A DNA stretch of 64,000 nt, from positions 41,474 through 105,473 of the forward strand of contig CANQEW010000003.1 of assembly GCA_947596085.1 (NCBI GenBank). The letters run 5' to 3'. This stretch comes from an uncultured Clostridia bacterium. Lineage in GTDB: Bacteria; Bacillota; Clostridia; Christensenellales; Aristaeellaceae. Below the pieces are notes generated by a model. That model ran no database searches, was not told the DNA's origin, and was given only the letters and a program-made list of their open reading frames with translations. Position numbers and translations under genes: made by a program. Below are positions 1 to 8,205 of this stretch, piece by piece; positions within the stretch are counted from its first letter, which is position 1; each line of letters begins with the position of its first letter.

Positions 1-1
1 C

Positions 2-829
2 ATCGACTACCATCCCAACGGCGACCTGGGCGGCGACGCCGACCTGATTCGCCAGATGCAGTCCAACGACATCCAGCTCGTGGTCTGCCAGACCGCCCCC
101 ATCGTCTCCTTCATCCCGGAGATGGCGGTGTTCGATCTGCCGATGGTGTTTTCCCAGTACGACGGCGATAAGATCGACTCCGTGCTCAACGGCGAGAACG
201 AGTTCCACGACGCGCTCAACGCAGCCTATGAGGCGGCCGATCTGCACCTGCTGGGCTTCTTGCAGAACGCCACCTACCGTCTGACCACGGCGCACACCGA
301 CCTGTCCACACTGGATGCCTTCAAGGGCCTGCAGATCCGCACGATGGAGAACAGCAATCACATGGCGTTCTGGACGGCGATCGGCGCGCAGCCCACGCCG
401 CTGGCCTGGGCGGAGGTCTACATCGCCCTGCAGAACGGCACCATCGACGCGCAGGAGAACGCCGCGGATACCTGCGTGGGCGCGAGCCTGCAGGAGGTGC
501 AGGAGTATCTGGCCTGCACCAACCACATCCTCTATTGCAACCAGATCTGCATCAGCGCGGAGGCGTGGGCGGAGCTCGACCCGGCCTATCAGGCGGCACT
601 GAATCAGGCTGTGACCGAGGCCATCGCCTACATGCGGCCCCAGCTCGAGCAGATTGATCAGGACAATAAACAGACGCTGATCGACGGCGGCATGACGCTG
701 ATCGAGTACGACGCGGACTTCTATGATTCCATCCTCGCGCTGGACGGCGTGCAGGCGCTCTATAAGGAGATCGACGAGAATCAGGTCAATGGCCTCGGCA
801 CCCTGCTGCAGAACGCGCTGGCCGAGTAA
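2..829 (+). CDS. dctP: TRAP transporter solute-binding protein, DctP family (5' end missing)
   Basis: The reading frame is open from the first bases of the window, so the signal peptide and first part of the protein lie upstream; 275 residues are visible. The DctP family binds carboxylates or other organic acids outside the membrane and hands them to the DctQM permease, driven by an ion gradient. The motif KGLQIRT (bases 324-344) holds the conserved arginine that salt-bridges the substrate carboxylate. It is followed by the typical GAQPTPLAWAEVYIALQNG segment that leads to the conserved DAQEN. No permease gene follows; a terminator closes the unit, so the dctQM genes must be upstream or elsewhere. 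The substrate cannot be inferred. Confidence 0.9.
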   Translation: MDYHPNGDLGGDADLIRQMQSNDIQLVVCQTAPIVSFIPEMAVFDLPMVFSQYDGDKIDSVLNGENEFHDALNAAYEAADLHLLGFLQNATYRLTTAHTDLSTLDAFKGLQIRTMENSNHMAFWTAIGAQPTPLAWAEVYIALQNGTIDAQENAADTCVGASLQEVQEYLACTNHILYCNQICISAEAWAELDPAYQAALNQAVTEAIAYMRPQLEQIDQDNKQTLIDGGMTLIEYDADFYDSILALDGVQALYKEIDENQVNGLGTLLQNALAE

Positions 830-865
830 TTAAGCAGCTCATACTCGTATCCAAAAACAAAAAGG

Positions 866-898
866 GGAGCCTCTCGCACGTCGAAAGGCTCCTTTTTT
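866..898 (+). terminator. Rho-independent terminator after dctP
   Basis: A 7-bp stem GGAGCCT/AGGCTCC (866-872 and 886-892) is followed directly by six T. It separates dctP from the mgl operon. Confidence 0.85.
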
Positions 899-919
899 CA
901 AATGCCCTTCGCTCAAACG

Positions 920-1118
920 CGGCAGAAGGATGGGATTCCAAAGGGTCGATGACCCTTTGGCAGGTCTGGGCAGCGCCCAGCGTAGCCCCAGCGGCCCGCG
1001 CAGCGATCCACGCCGAAACATCCGGTGCCAACCCAACATCGCCATCCGTCGCGGGCCGCAGCGGCGCTTTTCGGTTTGGAAAGTAAAACTTTCCAAACCG
1101 AAACAGCCGCCACTATCT
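920..1118 (+). repeat. Structured intergenic repeat, copy 1
   Basis: This GC-rich block shares ordered segments with 24676-24850: GGTCTGGGCRGCGCCCAGCG, then CAGCGGCCCGCGC, then CGGGCCGC with a long A/T-topped hairpin. It contains a hairpin around 937-960 (CCAAAGGGTC/GACCCTTTGG) and one at 1069-1103 with a 13-bp core stem (CGGTTTGGAAAGT, loop AAA) extended by three T-A pairs. No convincing ORF lies on it. Repeats of this general look occur between genes in Clostridia; function is unknown. Confidence 0.6.
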
Positions 1119-1565
1119 CTTTTTTCTACCGTTTTTTCTTCAAAGATGTCCGAACCGTTCCTGCCACCGCAGTTTTTTCACACTTCGCGGAACCCGTGAG
1201 AGTTTTCCACGAAAAAACCAGCGGCTTGCCTAAAAATCTCGCGATCCTTCAGACGAACGTTAACACATCAAGATTGTTTTCCCCTTTGCGTCGCTCAAAC
1301 AAAACCAAATCCGCCATACCCGCTGTCGAATTCAATTAAACTGGCTCGAGATTTTGAATTTTTTTGACCAGTAAAGCTTTCGTACGACGGGAAGTCCTTG
1401 TATGCGTCGTACAATAGGTAATTATCGGATAAGATGTAGAAGCAAATCCCTGAGATTCCAAAGCAAACTGTTGCTTAGAAACATAATAATTGCGCAGATT
1501 GCGAAAATTGCGGACAAATATTCTATTCATTCGGGAAAGTATCAAAAAAAATGTACCCGTCGCTA
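1119..1565. other. Gene-free AT-richer region upstream of mglB
   Basis: No gene is supported here. The stretch has an inverted repeat GTACGACG/CGTCGTAC (1382-1389 and 1405-1412, 15-nt loop) about 150 nt upstream of the mglB promoter, which could be a regulator site. A short AACGTT palindrome lies near 1256. I see no catabolite-control box that fits the consensus well. Confidence 0.35.
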
Positions 1566-1595
1566 TTGACGCGAGCGTAAAAAATGCGCTATAAT
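1566..1595 (+). promoter_or_regulatory. Sigma-A promoter of the mgl operon
   Basis: TTGACG (1566-1571), an 18-nt spacer and a perfect TATAAT (1590-1595). Transcription would begin near 1602, giving a leader of about 148 nt before mglB. Confidence 0.75.
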
Positions 1596-1749
1596 AATTA
1601 CAGAATCCGTATCGTTGCGTTCAAACATGATTTTCATGTCGCAAAATTACCTATTCTGCGACACAGCGATCAGGAGCGCACGCGATAGCTTGTGGTTATA
1701 CGGCGGCTTCGGCCCCTGGAATAACAAATCAACAAGGAGGAATTTCATC

Positions 1750-2781
1750 ATGAAGAAAATCCTGGTAATCCTGCTGGCGCTCGTTCTGGCGCTGGGCACC
1801 TGCGCGGCTTTCGCCGAGGGTGAGTCCTATGACATCCGCGCGCTGATCTGGAAGTACGATGACACCTACGGCTCCTCCGTCCGCAAGGCTATGGACGCCG
1901 CCGTTGAGGACATCAACAAGGAACTGGGCATCAACGTCACCCTGACCATGTACGACGCCGCCGACGATATGGCGAAGCAGGTCGAGCAGGCCACGCAGCT
2001 GGTCGGCGAGAAGCCGGACTTCATCATCATCAACCTGGCGGAGGTCGCTTCCGGCCAGACGCTGGTGGACATGTTCACCGAGGCCGGCATCCCCTTCCTG
2101 TTCTATAACAAGGAGCCCTCGGCCGAGACCGTGCAGTCCGTCGTGGTTGACTCCGGCTCCATCTTCATCGGCACCACCCCGCGCGAGGCGGGCGACATGC
2201 AGGGCGAAATCCTGGCCGACCTGTGGGCGGCCGATCCGTCCATCGACCTCGACGGCGACGGCGTGCTGTCCTTCATCGAGTTCGAGGGCGAGCCGAACAA
2301 CCCCGAGGCCATTGCCCGCACCCAGTACTCCGAGGAGACCGCCAAGGAGCTGGGCGTGCCGCTCGAGCCGGCGATCGACGAGTACGTGATCGTGGCCAAC
2401 TGGGATACCGCTCAGGCCGCTGAGAAGATGACCGCCACCTTTGCATCCAACAAGGACATCGAGGTCGTGTTCTGCAACAACGACGACATGGCCAACGGCG
2501 TCGTGGCTTCCCTGCGCGATATGGGCTACAACACCGGCATCGAGGGCGATCCCAAGCTCACGATCATCGGCGTTGACGCCACCGACTGGGCGCTGACCGC
2601 TGTTCAGAACGGCGAGATCTACGGTACCGTCAAGCAGGACGGCGACGCGATGGGCTATGCCAACGTCCGCATCGCTGTGAACTACCTGCAGACCGGCACC
2701 TGGCTGGACGGCCTGGATTACACGATGGCCGAGGACGGTTACTCCGTCCGTATCCCCTACGCGAAGATCACCAACGAATAA
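1750..2781 (+). CDS. mglB: Galactose/methyl-galactoside ABC transporter substrate-binding protein
   Basis: The 343-residue secreted protein captures galactose-type sugars for the MglAC importer. The ATG at 1750 is chosen because AAGGAGG sits 10 nt upstream and the protein then starts with a clean signal peptide (MKKILVILLALVLALG, then AFA cleavage). Upstream in-frame codons lack a binding site. A calcium loop of the E. coli MglB type is visible (DLDGDGVLSF), followed by a GEPNNPEAIART stretch that parallels the GEPGHPDAEART of the E. coli protein. The three Asp ligands of the loop are kept. It is first in the operon; an intercistronic hairpin separates it from mglA. Ribose or a related hexose cannot be excluded as substrate. 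Confidence 0.88.
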   Translation: MKKILVILLALVLALGTCAAFAEGESYDIRALIWKYDDTYGSSVRKAMDAAVEDINKELGINVTLTMYDAADDMAKQVEQATQLVGEKPDFIIINLAEVASGQTLVDMFTEAGIPFLFYNKEPSAETVQSVVVDSGSIFIGTTPREAGDMQGEILADLWAADPSIDLDGDGVLSFIEFEGEPNNPEAIARTQYSEETAKELGVPLEPAIDEYVIVANWDTAQAAEKMTATFASNKDIEVVFCNNDDMANGVVASLRDMGYNTGIEGDPKLTIIGVDATDWALTAVQNGEIYGTVKQDGDAMGYANVRIAVNYLQTGTWLDGLDYTMAEDGYSVRIPYAKITNE

Positions 2782-2826
2782 TTCGATCTTCCGTCGAATT
2801 GGACGCGCGATCTGAACCGAGCGTGA

Positions 2827-2867
2827 AGGGAGGCGCTGGAAAGCGGGGCTTTCCGGCGCCTCTCCCT
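2827..2867 (+). promoter_or_regulatory. Intercistronic hairpin between mglB and mglA
   Basis: A 14-bp stem (2831-2844 with 2848-2861, loop GGG) continues, past a 2-nt bulge, for four more pairs. No T-run follows, so it is not a simple terminator. It is placed where binding-protein operons often carry an RNA stabiliser that keeps the binding-protein message in excess. Confidence 0.6.
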
Positions 2868-2907
2868 GTACTTGGATATATTTGAAACAAAAAGTGCGGT
2901 GATTTGA

Positions 2908-4422
2908 ATGCAGCAAACCAATTATCTGCTTGAGATGGAGGGCATCGTCAAGCAGTTTCCCGGCGTCCTCGCGCTGGATCACGCACAGCTGAAGCTGCGC
3001 CCGGGCACCGTGCACGCCCTGATGGGCGAGAACGGCGCGGGCAAGTCCACGCTGATGAAGTGCCTCTTCGGCATCTATAAAAAGGACGAGGGCACGATCA
3101 AGGTCAACGGCGCGGAGGTCAACTTTGCCAACCCACGCAACGCCCTCGACAACGGCGTCGCCATGGTGCACCAGGAGCTCAACCAGGTGCTGCGCCGCAA
3201 CGTGATGGAGAACGTGTGGCTGGGCCGTCTGCCCGTCAAGGGCGGCCTCGTGGACGCGAAGAAGATGTACGCGGACACCAAGGCCGTGTTCCAGGATCTG
3301 GAGATCGACGTGGACCCCAAGGCCATCATCGGTGACCTGTCCGTGTCCCAGCGCCAGATGATCGAGATCGCCAAGGCGGTCTCCTATAACGCGAAGATCC
3401 TCGTGCTGGACGAGCCCACCTCCTCGCTGACCGAGAACGAGGTCGAGCACCTGTTCAAGATCATCTTTAAGCTGACGGCGCAGGGCGTGGGCATCATCTA
3501 TATCTCCCATAAGATGGACGAGATCCTGCGCATCTCCGACGACGTGACCATCATGCGCGATGGCCAGTGGGTCGCCACCCGGCCCGCCAGGGAGCTCACG
3601 ACCGACGAGATCATCCGCCTGATGGTCAACCGCTCCTTCGAGAACCGCTTCCCGCCGAAGATCAACACGCCCGGCGAGGTGCTGATGTCCGTGCGCAACC
3701 TGACCGGCCGCTACGAGCCCACCTGTCATAACGTCAACTTCGATCTGCACAAGGGCGAGGTGCTGGGCATCGCGGGCCTGGTGGGATCGCGCCGCACGGA
3801 GCTTTTGAATACGCTCTTCGGCTATTTTACCAAGGAGGAGGGCGAGATCACGCTCCACGGAAAACCGGTGGAGAACGCCTCGGCTTTCGAGGCCCAGCGC
3901 AATGGCTTCGCGCTGCTGACGGAGGAGCGCCGCGCCACGGGCATCTTCCCGCTGATGAGCATCAACTTCAACTCCACCATCGCGAACGTGCGCGCCTACG
4001 GAAAGCTGCTGCTCTCCAACGGCAAGATGGCGAAGGACACCAAGTGGGTCATCGACTCCATGCGCGTCAAGACCCCCAGCCCGCGCACGCAGATCAAATC
4101 GCTCTCCGGCGGCAACCAGCAAAAGGTCATCATCGGCCGCTGGCTGCTGACCAACCCAGAGGTGCTGCTGCTGGACGAGCCGACCCGAGGCATCGACGTC
4201 GGCGCGAAGTATGAGATCTATCAGCTCATACTGCAGCTCGCCAGCGAGGGCAAGGGCGTCATCATGGTGTCCTCCGAAATGCCGGAGCTGCTGGGCATCT
4301 GCGACCGCATACTGGTCATGTCCAACGGCCAGCAGGCGGGCATCGTGGAGCGCGGCAAGGAGTTCGGCGACATTCCCGGCGAGCAGGAGACGATCCTGGC
4401 GCTCGCCGCCAAGTACGTGTAA
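2908..4422 (+). CDS. mglA: Sugar ABC transporter ATP-binding protein MglA
   Basis: The protein has 504 residues and two fused nucleotide-binding domains, the normal layout for MglA/RbsA. The N-terminal half has Walker [10 protein letters not shown], signature LSVSQRQ and Walker [12 protein letters not shown]. The C-terminal half has a degenerate Walker A (GLVGSRRTE), signature LSGGNQQKV and [15 protein letters not shown]. This asymmetry is usual for carbohydrate-uptake type 2 importers, where one ATP site is weak. It works on the cytoplasmic face with the MglC permease and is the second gene of the operon. The ribosome binding site before the ATG is weak, which fits lower expression than mglB. 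Confidence 0.93.
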   Translation: MQQTNYLLEMEGIVKQFPGVLALDHAQLKLRPGTVHALMGENGAGKSTLMKCLFGIYKKDEGTIKVNGAEVNFANPRNALDNGVAMVHQELNQVLRRNVMENVWLGRLPVKGGLVDAKKMYADTKAVFQDLEIDVDPKAIIGDLSVSQRQMIEIAKAVSYNAKILVLDEPTSSLTENEVEHLFKIIFKLTAQGVGIIYISHKMDEILRISDDVTIMRDGQWVATRPARELTTDEIIRLMVNRSFENRFPPKINTPGEVLMSVRNLTGRYEPTCHNVNFDLHKGEVLGIAGLVGSRRTELLNTLFGYFTKEEGEITLHGKPVENASAFEAQRNGFALLTEERRATGIFPLMSINFNSTIANVRAYGKLLLSNGKMAKDTKWVIDSMRVKTPSPRTQIKSLSGGNQQKVIIGRWLLTNPEVLLLDEPTRGIDVGAKYEIYQLILQLASEGKGVIMVSSEMPELLGICDRILVMSNGQQAGIVERGKEFGDIPGEQETILALAAKYV

Positions 4423-4473
4423 GCGATACGCACGGATGAATCTCGATAACTGCTCGGAAAGAGGGAATTGGAA

Positions 4474-6159
4474 ATGAAAAGCAAGAAAATGCTGGCGACC
4501 CTGATCGCGGTCGTGCTGGCCGTGGTCGGCGTCGCGGTTGCGGGCGTGGGCATCTATGGCCGCTCCTACTATACGGACGCCACCGCGCTCATCGGCTGCA
4601 AGGCGCCCGACACCATCAACTATATCCTCGATCCTACGCTGATCGAAGAGGTCAGCGACGAGCTGAGCGCGGATCAGTTCGCGTCCATCCTCAAGCACCT
4701 CGGCGCGGACGAGGCGGCGATCGGCGAGGCCGTCGCGGCGCACACCGATTATCTGGCCGCGCTCGAGGCCGAGGCCGAAGCCGCGAAGGCCGCCAAGGAG
4801 GCGGAGGAAGCCGCCGCCAAGGCCGCGGAGGAGGCCTCCGCCGTGGAGGAAGCTCCGGCGGAAGATGAAGCCGATCCCGGCGCGGCGCTGGCGGAGGAAG
4901 CGGTCGAAGCGCCCGCCGAGGAAGCCGCTCCGGAGGAGGAAGCCCCCGCAGTGCCGCCCTCGGACGAGGTGATGATTGCCCTGGCGCAGGAGCGCGTGGG
5001 CAACCTGCCCAACGTATCGCTGTTCAACAACGCGATCATGTACATGTTCCTGGGCATCGTGATCTTCATCGTCGGCGCGGCGATCCTGTTCATCCAGCTG
5101 ATGGACGACTCCCGCAAGGGCAAGGCGCACTCCGGCAAGGCCAACCCCAAAGCCGCGAAGGTGGGCGAGTTCTTCCTGAACTATGCGCTGTACATCATCC
5201 TTGGTCTGATCCTGGTGATCGTGTGCATCGTGCGCCCGAACTTCCTGGATGTGTCGAACCTGTTGAACATCATCAAACAGGCATCCACGAAGGGCATCCT
5301 GGCGCTGGGCTGCGCGGGCCTGATCGTGCTGGCCGGCACCGACCTTTCCATCGGCCGCGTGCTGGGCGTGTCCGCCGCCGTCACCGCCTCGCTGGTGCAG
5401 TCCGTGGATTACGCCTCGCGCATGTTCCCGCAGATGACCCACCAGCTGCCGCTGTGGCTGCCGCTGCTGGCCTCCATCGCGGTGGCGGTGGTGTTCTGCC
5501 TGTTCAACGGCTTCGGCGTGGCGAAGCTGCACCTGCACGCCTTCATCGTCACGCTGGGCACGCAGCTGATCGCCCAGGGCCTCTGCTGCATCTACATCGA
5601 GTCCCAGCCGTCCGGCACGGCGCAGGCGCTGTCCACCTTTGACCGCAACTTCCTGAACTTCGCCGCCGGCAACCTGAACATCGGTTCCGTCCGCATCCCG
5701 CTGGTGGTGATCTACTTCGCGATCATCGCGGTCATCATGTGGTTCGTCTGGAACAAGACCCGCCTCGGCAAGAACATGTTCGCCGTCGGCGGCAACACCG
5801 AGGCCGCGGCGGTCTCCGGCGTGAACGTCGCTAAGACCATCATGCTGGTGTACCTGATCGCCGGCATCCTGTACGGCACCTCGGCCTACCTCGAGGCGGC
5901 CCGAATCACCTCGGTTGGCGCGAACACCGGCCTGAACTACGAGACCGACGCGATCTCCGCCTGCGTGGTCGGCGGCGTGTCCTTCTCGGGCGGCGTCGGC
6001 ACCATCCAGGGCGTCGTTATCGGCGCGATCCTGCTGCAGGCCATTAACTACTCTCTGCAGTTCCTGGGCGTCAACCCGTACATTCAGTACGTGGTTCGCG
6101 GTCTGATCATCATCCTGGCTGTGTCCATCGACGTGCGCAAGTACATCGCCAAGAAGTAA
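4474..6159 (+). CDS. mglC: Sugar ABC transporter permease MglC with N-terminal extension
   Basis: The 561-residue protein is much longer than the usual 320-350 of MglC/RbsC. The canonical permease begins near residue 230 and includes the family segment GTDLSIGRVLGVSAA and the C-terminal GGVSFSGGVGTIQGV. Ahead of it are a membrane segment (7-29), an outside domain, an Ala/Glu-rich linker (about 94-160) and a second membrane segment (187-209). The linker is probably flexible or coiled. The start ATG 4474 lies 8 nt after GAGGG; the in-frame TTG two codons earlier is too close to that site. Extended MglC proteins may exist in other anaerobes, but the role of the extension is unknown. A small membrane protein gene follows at once. 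Confidence 0.88.
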   Translation: MKSKKMLATLIAVVLAVVGVAVAGVGIYGRSYYTDATALIGCKAPDTINYILDPTLIEEVSDELSADQFASILKHLGADEAAIGEAVAAHTDYLAALEAEAEAAKAAKEAEEAAAKAAEEASAVEEAPAEDEADPGAALAEEAVEAPAEEAAPEEEAPAVPPSDEVMIALAQERVGNLPNVSLFNNAIMYMFLGIVIFIVGAAILFIQLMDDSRKGKAHSGKANPKAAKVGEFFLNYALYIILGLILVIVCIVRPNFLDVSNLLNIIKQASTKGILALGCAGLIVLAGTDLSIGRVLGVSAAVTASLVQSVDYASRMFPQMTHQLPLWLPLLASIAVAVVFCLFNGFGVAKLHLHAFIVTLGTQLIAQGLCCIYIESQPSGTAQALSTFDRNFLNFAAGNLNIGSVRIPLVVIYFAIIAVIMWFVWNKTRLGKNMFAVGGNTEAAAVSGVNVAKTIMLVYLIAGILYGTSAYLEAARITSVGANTGLNYETDAISACVVGGVSFSGGVGTIQGVVIGAILLQAINYSLQFLGVNPYIQYVVRGLIIILAVSIDVRKYIAKK

Positions 6160-6160
6160 G

Positions 6161-6427
6161 ATGGGACTGTTTGGAGGAAATTCCGGCAGCCGCGCGCAAT
6201 CCGAGATGGAGGAGGCCGCGCAGCGCGCCGAAACGCAGACCCGGGAGGAGTTTCAGGAGAAGCTCCGCCTGCAGACCGGCGATGAGAAGTTCGCCAGAAC
6301 CTACCGGAATCGCGGCAGACTCTACGACAAGATTCCGTTCTCGCTGCGCACGATGGATATCATCATCTACGTAATCGTGGCGCTGATCGTGATCGCGGTT
6401 GTCGTGGGCGTCATCATCGGCCAATGA
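6161..6427 (+). CDS. Small C-terminally anchored membrane protein in the mgl operon
   Basis: The 88-residue protein begins one base after the mglC stop codon, so it is translationally coupled. Residues 12-45 are charged and probably helical; residues 66-87 form one hydrophobic segment at the very C-terminus, so the protein looks tail-anchored with its body in the cytoplasm. No family is recognised. The position, immediately followed by the operon terminator, suggests an accessory subunit or a regulator of the transporter, which is inference only. Confidence 0.75.
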   Translation: MGLFGGNSGSRAQSEMEEAAQRAETQTREEFQEKLRLQTGDEKFARTYRNRGRLYDKIPFSLRTMDIIIYVIVALIVIAVVVGVIIGQ

Positions 6428-6442
6428 GTGAACCTTTGGGAG

Positions 6443-6472
6443 GGGAGAGGCGCGAGCCTCTCCTCTCTCTTT
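6443..6472 (+). terminator. Terminator of the mgl operon
   Basis: Stem GGAGAGGC/GCCTCTCC (6444-6451 and 6456-6463) with a GCGA tetraloop, followed by a pyrimidine-rich CTCTCTTTCT tail. Confidence 0.75.
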
Positions 6473-6508
6473 CTGCGTAAGCGTTCACGGCAGTCCCTGA
6501 AACGGGGC

Positions 6509-6537
6509 TTGCATTGTTTGCGCGCTGCGTGTATAAT
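6509..6537 (+). promoter_or_regulatory. Sigma-A promoter for the zinc-ribbon protein
   Basis: TTGCAT (6509-6514), 17-nt spacer, TATAAT (6532-6537). Placed about 20 nt ahead of the start codon. Confidence 0.75.
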
Positions 6538-6559
6538 AGAGAATAGAGAGGTGGAACAT

Positions 6560-6895
6560 GTGATTTGCGACAAGTGCCGCGTACTCTGCGAGGGAACTTG
6601 CCCGGTCTGCGGGAGCGCGCGAAGGCTGCGCGAGAGCGACCCCAGCGAGCCCGCCCATCTGATCACGTTGAACGCCACGCAGGCGATGCTGGTGGAGCCG
6701 GTTTTGGCGGATACGGGCGTGCCCTACTTCAAGAAGGGCAGCATCGGCGGCGGCCTCACGGCGCAGATCGGCATGATGCGAGAGATGTTCCGCTTCTTCG
6801 TTCCCGTGAGCGGGCGCGAGCGCTACCGCGAGGCCATCGAGGCTGTGTTCGGGGAGGACGCGGAGGTCATGCGCCTGCTGCACGAATTTGATTGA
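6560..6895 (+). CDS. Zinc-ribbon protein with DUF2007-like domain
   Basis: The protein has about 111 residues. It opens with a zinc knuckle (CDKCRVLCEGTCPVCG, two CxxC pairs) and continues with a domain that resembles the small DUF2007 fold (LVEPVLADTGVPYFKKGS). I chose GTG 6560 because GAGGTG lies 6 nt upstream and the strong promoter ends shortly before it; GTG 6551 is possible. No enzymatic residues are evident. The resemblance to DUF2007 is by eye and moderate. It is followed by the CorC-like gene with a gap of 33 nt. Confidence 0.65.
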   Translation: MICDKCRVLCEGTCPVCGSARRLRESDPSEPAHLITLNATQAMLVEPVLADTGVPYFKKGSIGGGLTAQIGMMREMFRFFVPVSGRERYREAIEAVFGEDAEVMRLLHEFD

Positions 6896-6928
6896 CTTTG
6901 AACCGAAAGAGGAGTGTGTCGTCCAAGC

Positions 6929-8176
6929 ATGGACACGGGTGATCTATCCACAATTTTCGCTTTTCTGCTTCTGGTGCTGTGCTCGGCGTTCTTTTCCGCG
7001 TCGGAGACGGCCTATACATCGCTCAACGCCGTGCGGCTCAAGCGCATGGCATCCGACGGCGACGCGCGCGCGGCCAAGGTGCTGGCGCTGGCGGAGCGCT
7101 ACGAGGATTTGCTTTCCAGCATTCTGATCGGCAATAACGTTGTAAATATCCTGGCGACGGCGCTGGCGACGGCGATGTTCGTGCGCTGGATCGGCGGCAA
7201 TGGCGTTTCCGTGGCGACGATAGTGACGACGGTGGTGATCCTGCTCTTTGGCGAGGTCACGCCCAAGAACATCGCGAAGGATCACGCGGAGGCCATCGCG
7301 CTGCGCTTCTATCCGCTGCTGTTCGCGATCACCAAACTGTTCACGCCCTTCAACTGGCTGCTGGGCTGCTGGCAGAAGCTGGTGGGGCGCGTGGTAAAGC
7401 CCGCCGAGGATCGGGGCTTCACCGAGGAGGAGCTCATCACCATCGTCGAGGAGGCCGAGAGCGAGGGCGAGATCGACGCTCACGAAAGCGAGCTGATCCG
7501 CTCCGCCATTGAGTTTACGGATGTGGATGTGGAGGAGATTCTCACCCCGCGCGTGGACATCGAGGCCATCGCGCTGGACGCCACCGACGAGGAGATTGCC
7601 AGGGCGTTTCAGGCGGGCTTTTCCCGGCTGCCGGTGTATCAGGAGACGGTGGACAACATCGTGGGCATACTGCACGAGAAGGACTTCTACGCCCATCGCG
7701 GCGAAAAGGCCGTGTCGGAGCTCATGACCCAGCCCACCTTCGTGCTGGAGACCACGAAGGTCTCCGACCTGCTGAAACTTCTGCAGAAGACCAAGACTCA
7801 CATGGCCGTGGTGGTGGACGAGTACGATGGCGTGACCGGCATCGTCACCATGGAGGACATCCTGGAGGAACTGGTGGGCGAGATTTGGGATGAGCACGAC
7901 GAGGTGGTGGAGGACTACCGTAAGCTCGACGACGGCGCGTACCTGGTGGCGGGCTCCGCCAACCTGGATGACATGCTGGAACTGTTCGGCATCGACAAGG
8001 AGTACGACCCGGTCACGGTCAACGGCTGGATTCAAGAGGGATTGGGCCGCTTTCCGAAGGCCGGGGACCGATTTGAGCTGGATGGCTTGAGGATCACCGT
8101 GGAGAAGGCCGAGAAGCGGCGAGCCACCGAGGTGCGCGTGGAGCGCGCCGAGCCCGTCCCCGCGACGGAAGGATAA
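6929..8176 (+). CDS. CorC/HlyC (CNNM-CBS) family membrane protein
   Basis: About 415 residues. The order is a CNNM/DUF21 transmembrane domain with several hydrophobic segments (to about residue 150), two CBS domains (about 190-310, including VVVDEYDGVTGIVTMED) and a C-terminal CorC_HlyC domain. Members export or regulate magnesium or other divalent cations; the old name hemolysin is misleading. The start is uncertain: ATG 6929 is 14 nt from AGAGGAG, while GTG 6914 overlaps that site. No partner gene is evident nearby. Confidence 0.88.
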   Translation: MDTGDLSTIFAFLLLVLCSAFFSASETAYTSLNAVRLKRMASDGDARAAKVLALAERYEDLLSSILIGNNVVNILATALATAMFVRWIGGNGVSVATIVTTVVILLFGEVTPKNIAKDHAEAIALRFYPLLFAITKLFTPFNWLLGCWQKLVGRVVKPAEDRGFTEEELITIVEEAESEGEIDAHESELIRSAIEFTDVDVEEILTPRVDIEAIALDATDEEIARAFQAGFSRLPVYQETVDNIVGILHEKDFYAHRGEKAVSELMTQPTFVLETTKVSDLLKLLQKTKTHMAVVVDEYDGVTGIVTMEDILEELVGEIWDEHDEVVEDYRKLDDGAYLVAGSANLDDMLELFGIDKEYDPVTVNGWIQEGLGRFPKAGDRFELDGLRITVEKAEKRRATEVRVERAEPVPATEG

Positions 8177-8205
8177 ATGCGCCCCGGCGCAAAGGAGAGA
8201 TTTGA

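Noticed and set aside
839..1199. Several overlapping short frames over the first structured repeat
   Set aside because: They lie on hairpins and shared repeat blocks, lack binding sites and show no protein-like composition.
1250..1265. A possible catabolite-control (cre) site around AACGTT upstream of mglB
   Set aside because: Aligned to the cre consensus, several of the fixed positions fail, and it lies about 300 nt upstream of the promoter.
1729..5538. A 1269-codon open frame on the minus strand across mglB, mglA and mglC
   Set aside because: It is antisense to three well-recognised genes. Its product is rich in His, Gln, Asp, Leu and Arg, typical of the antisense frame of GC-rich genes, and has no start signal or family.
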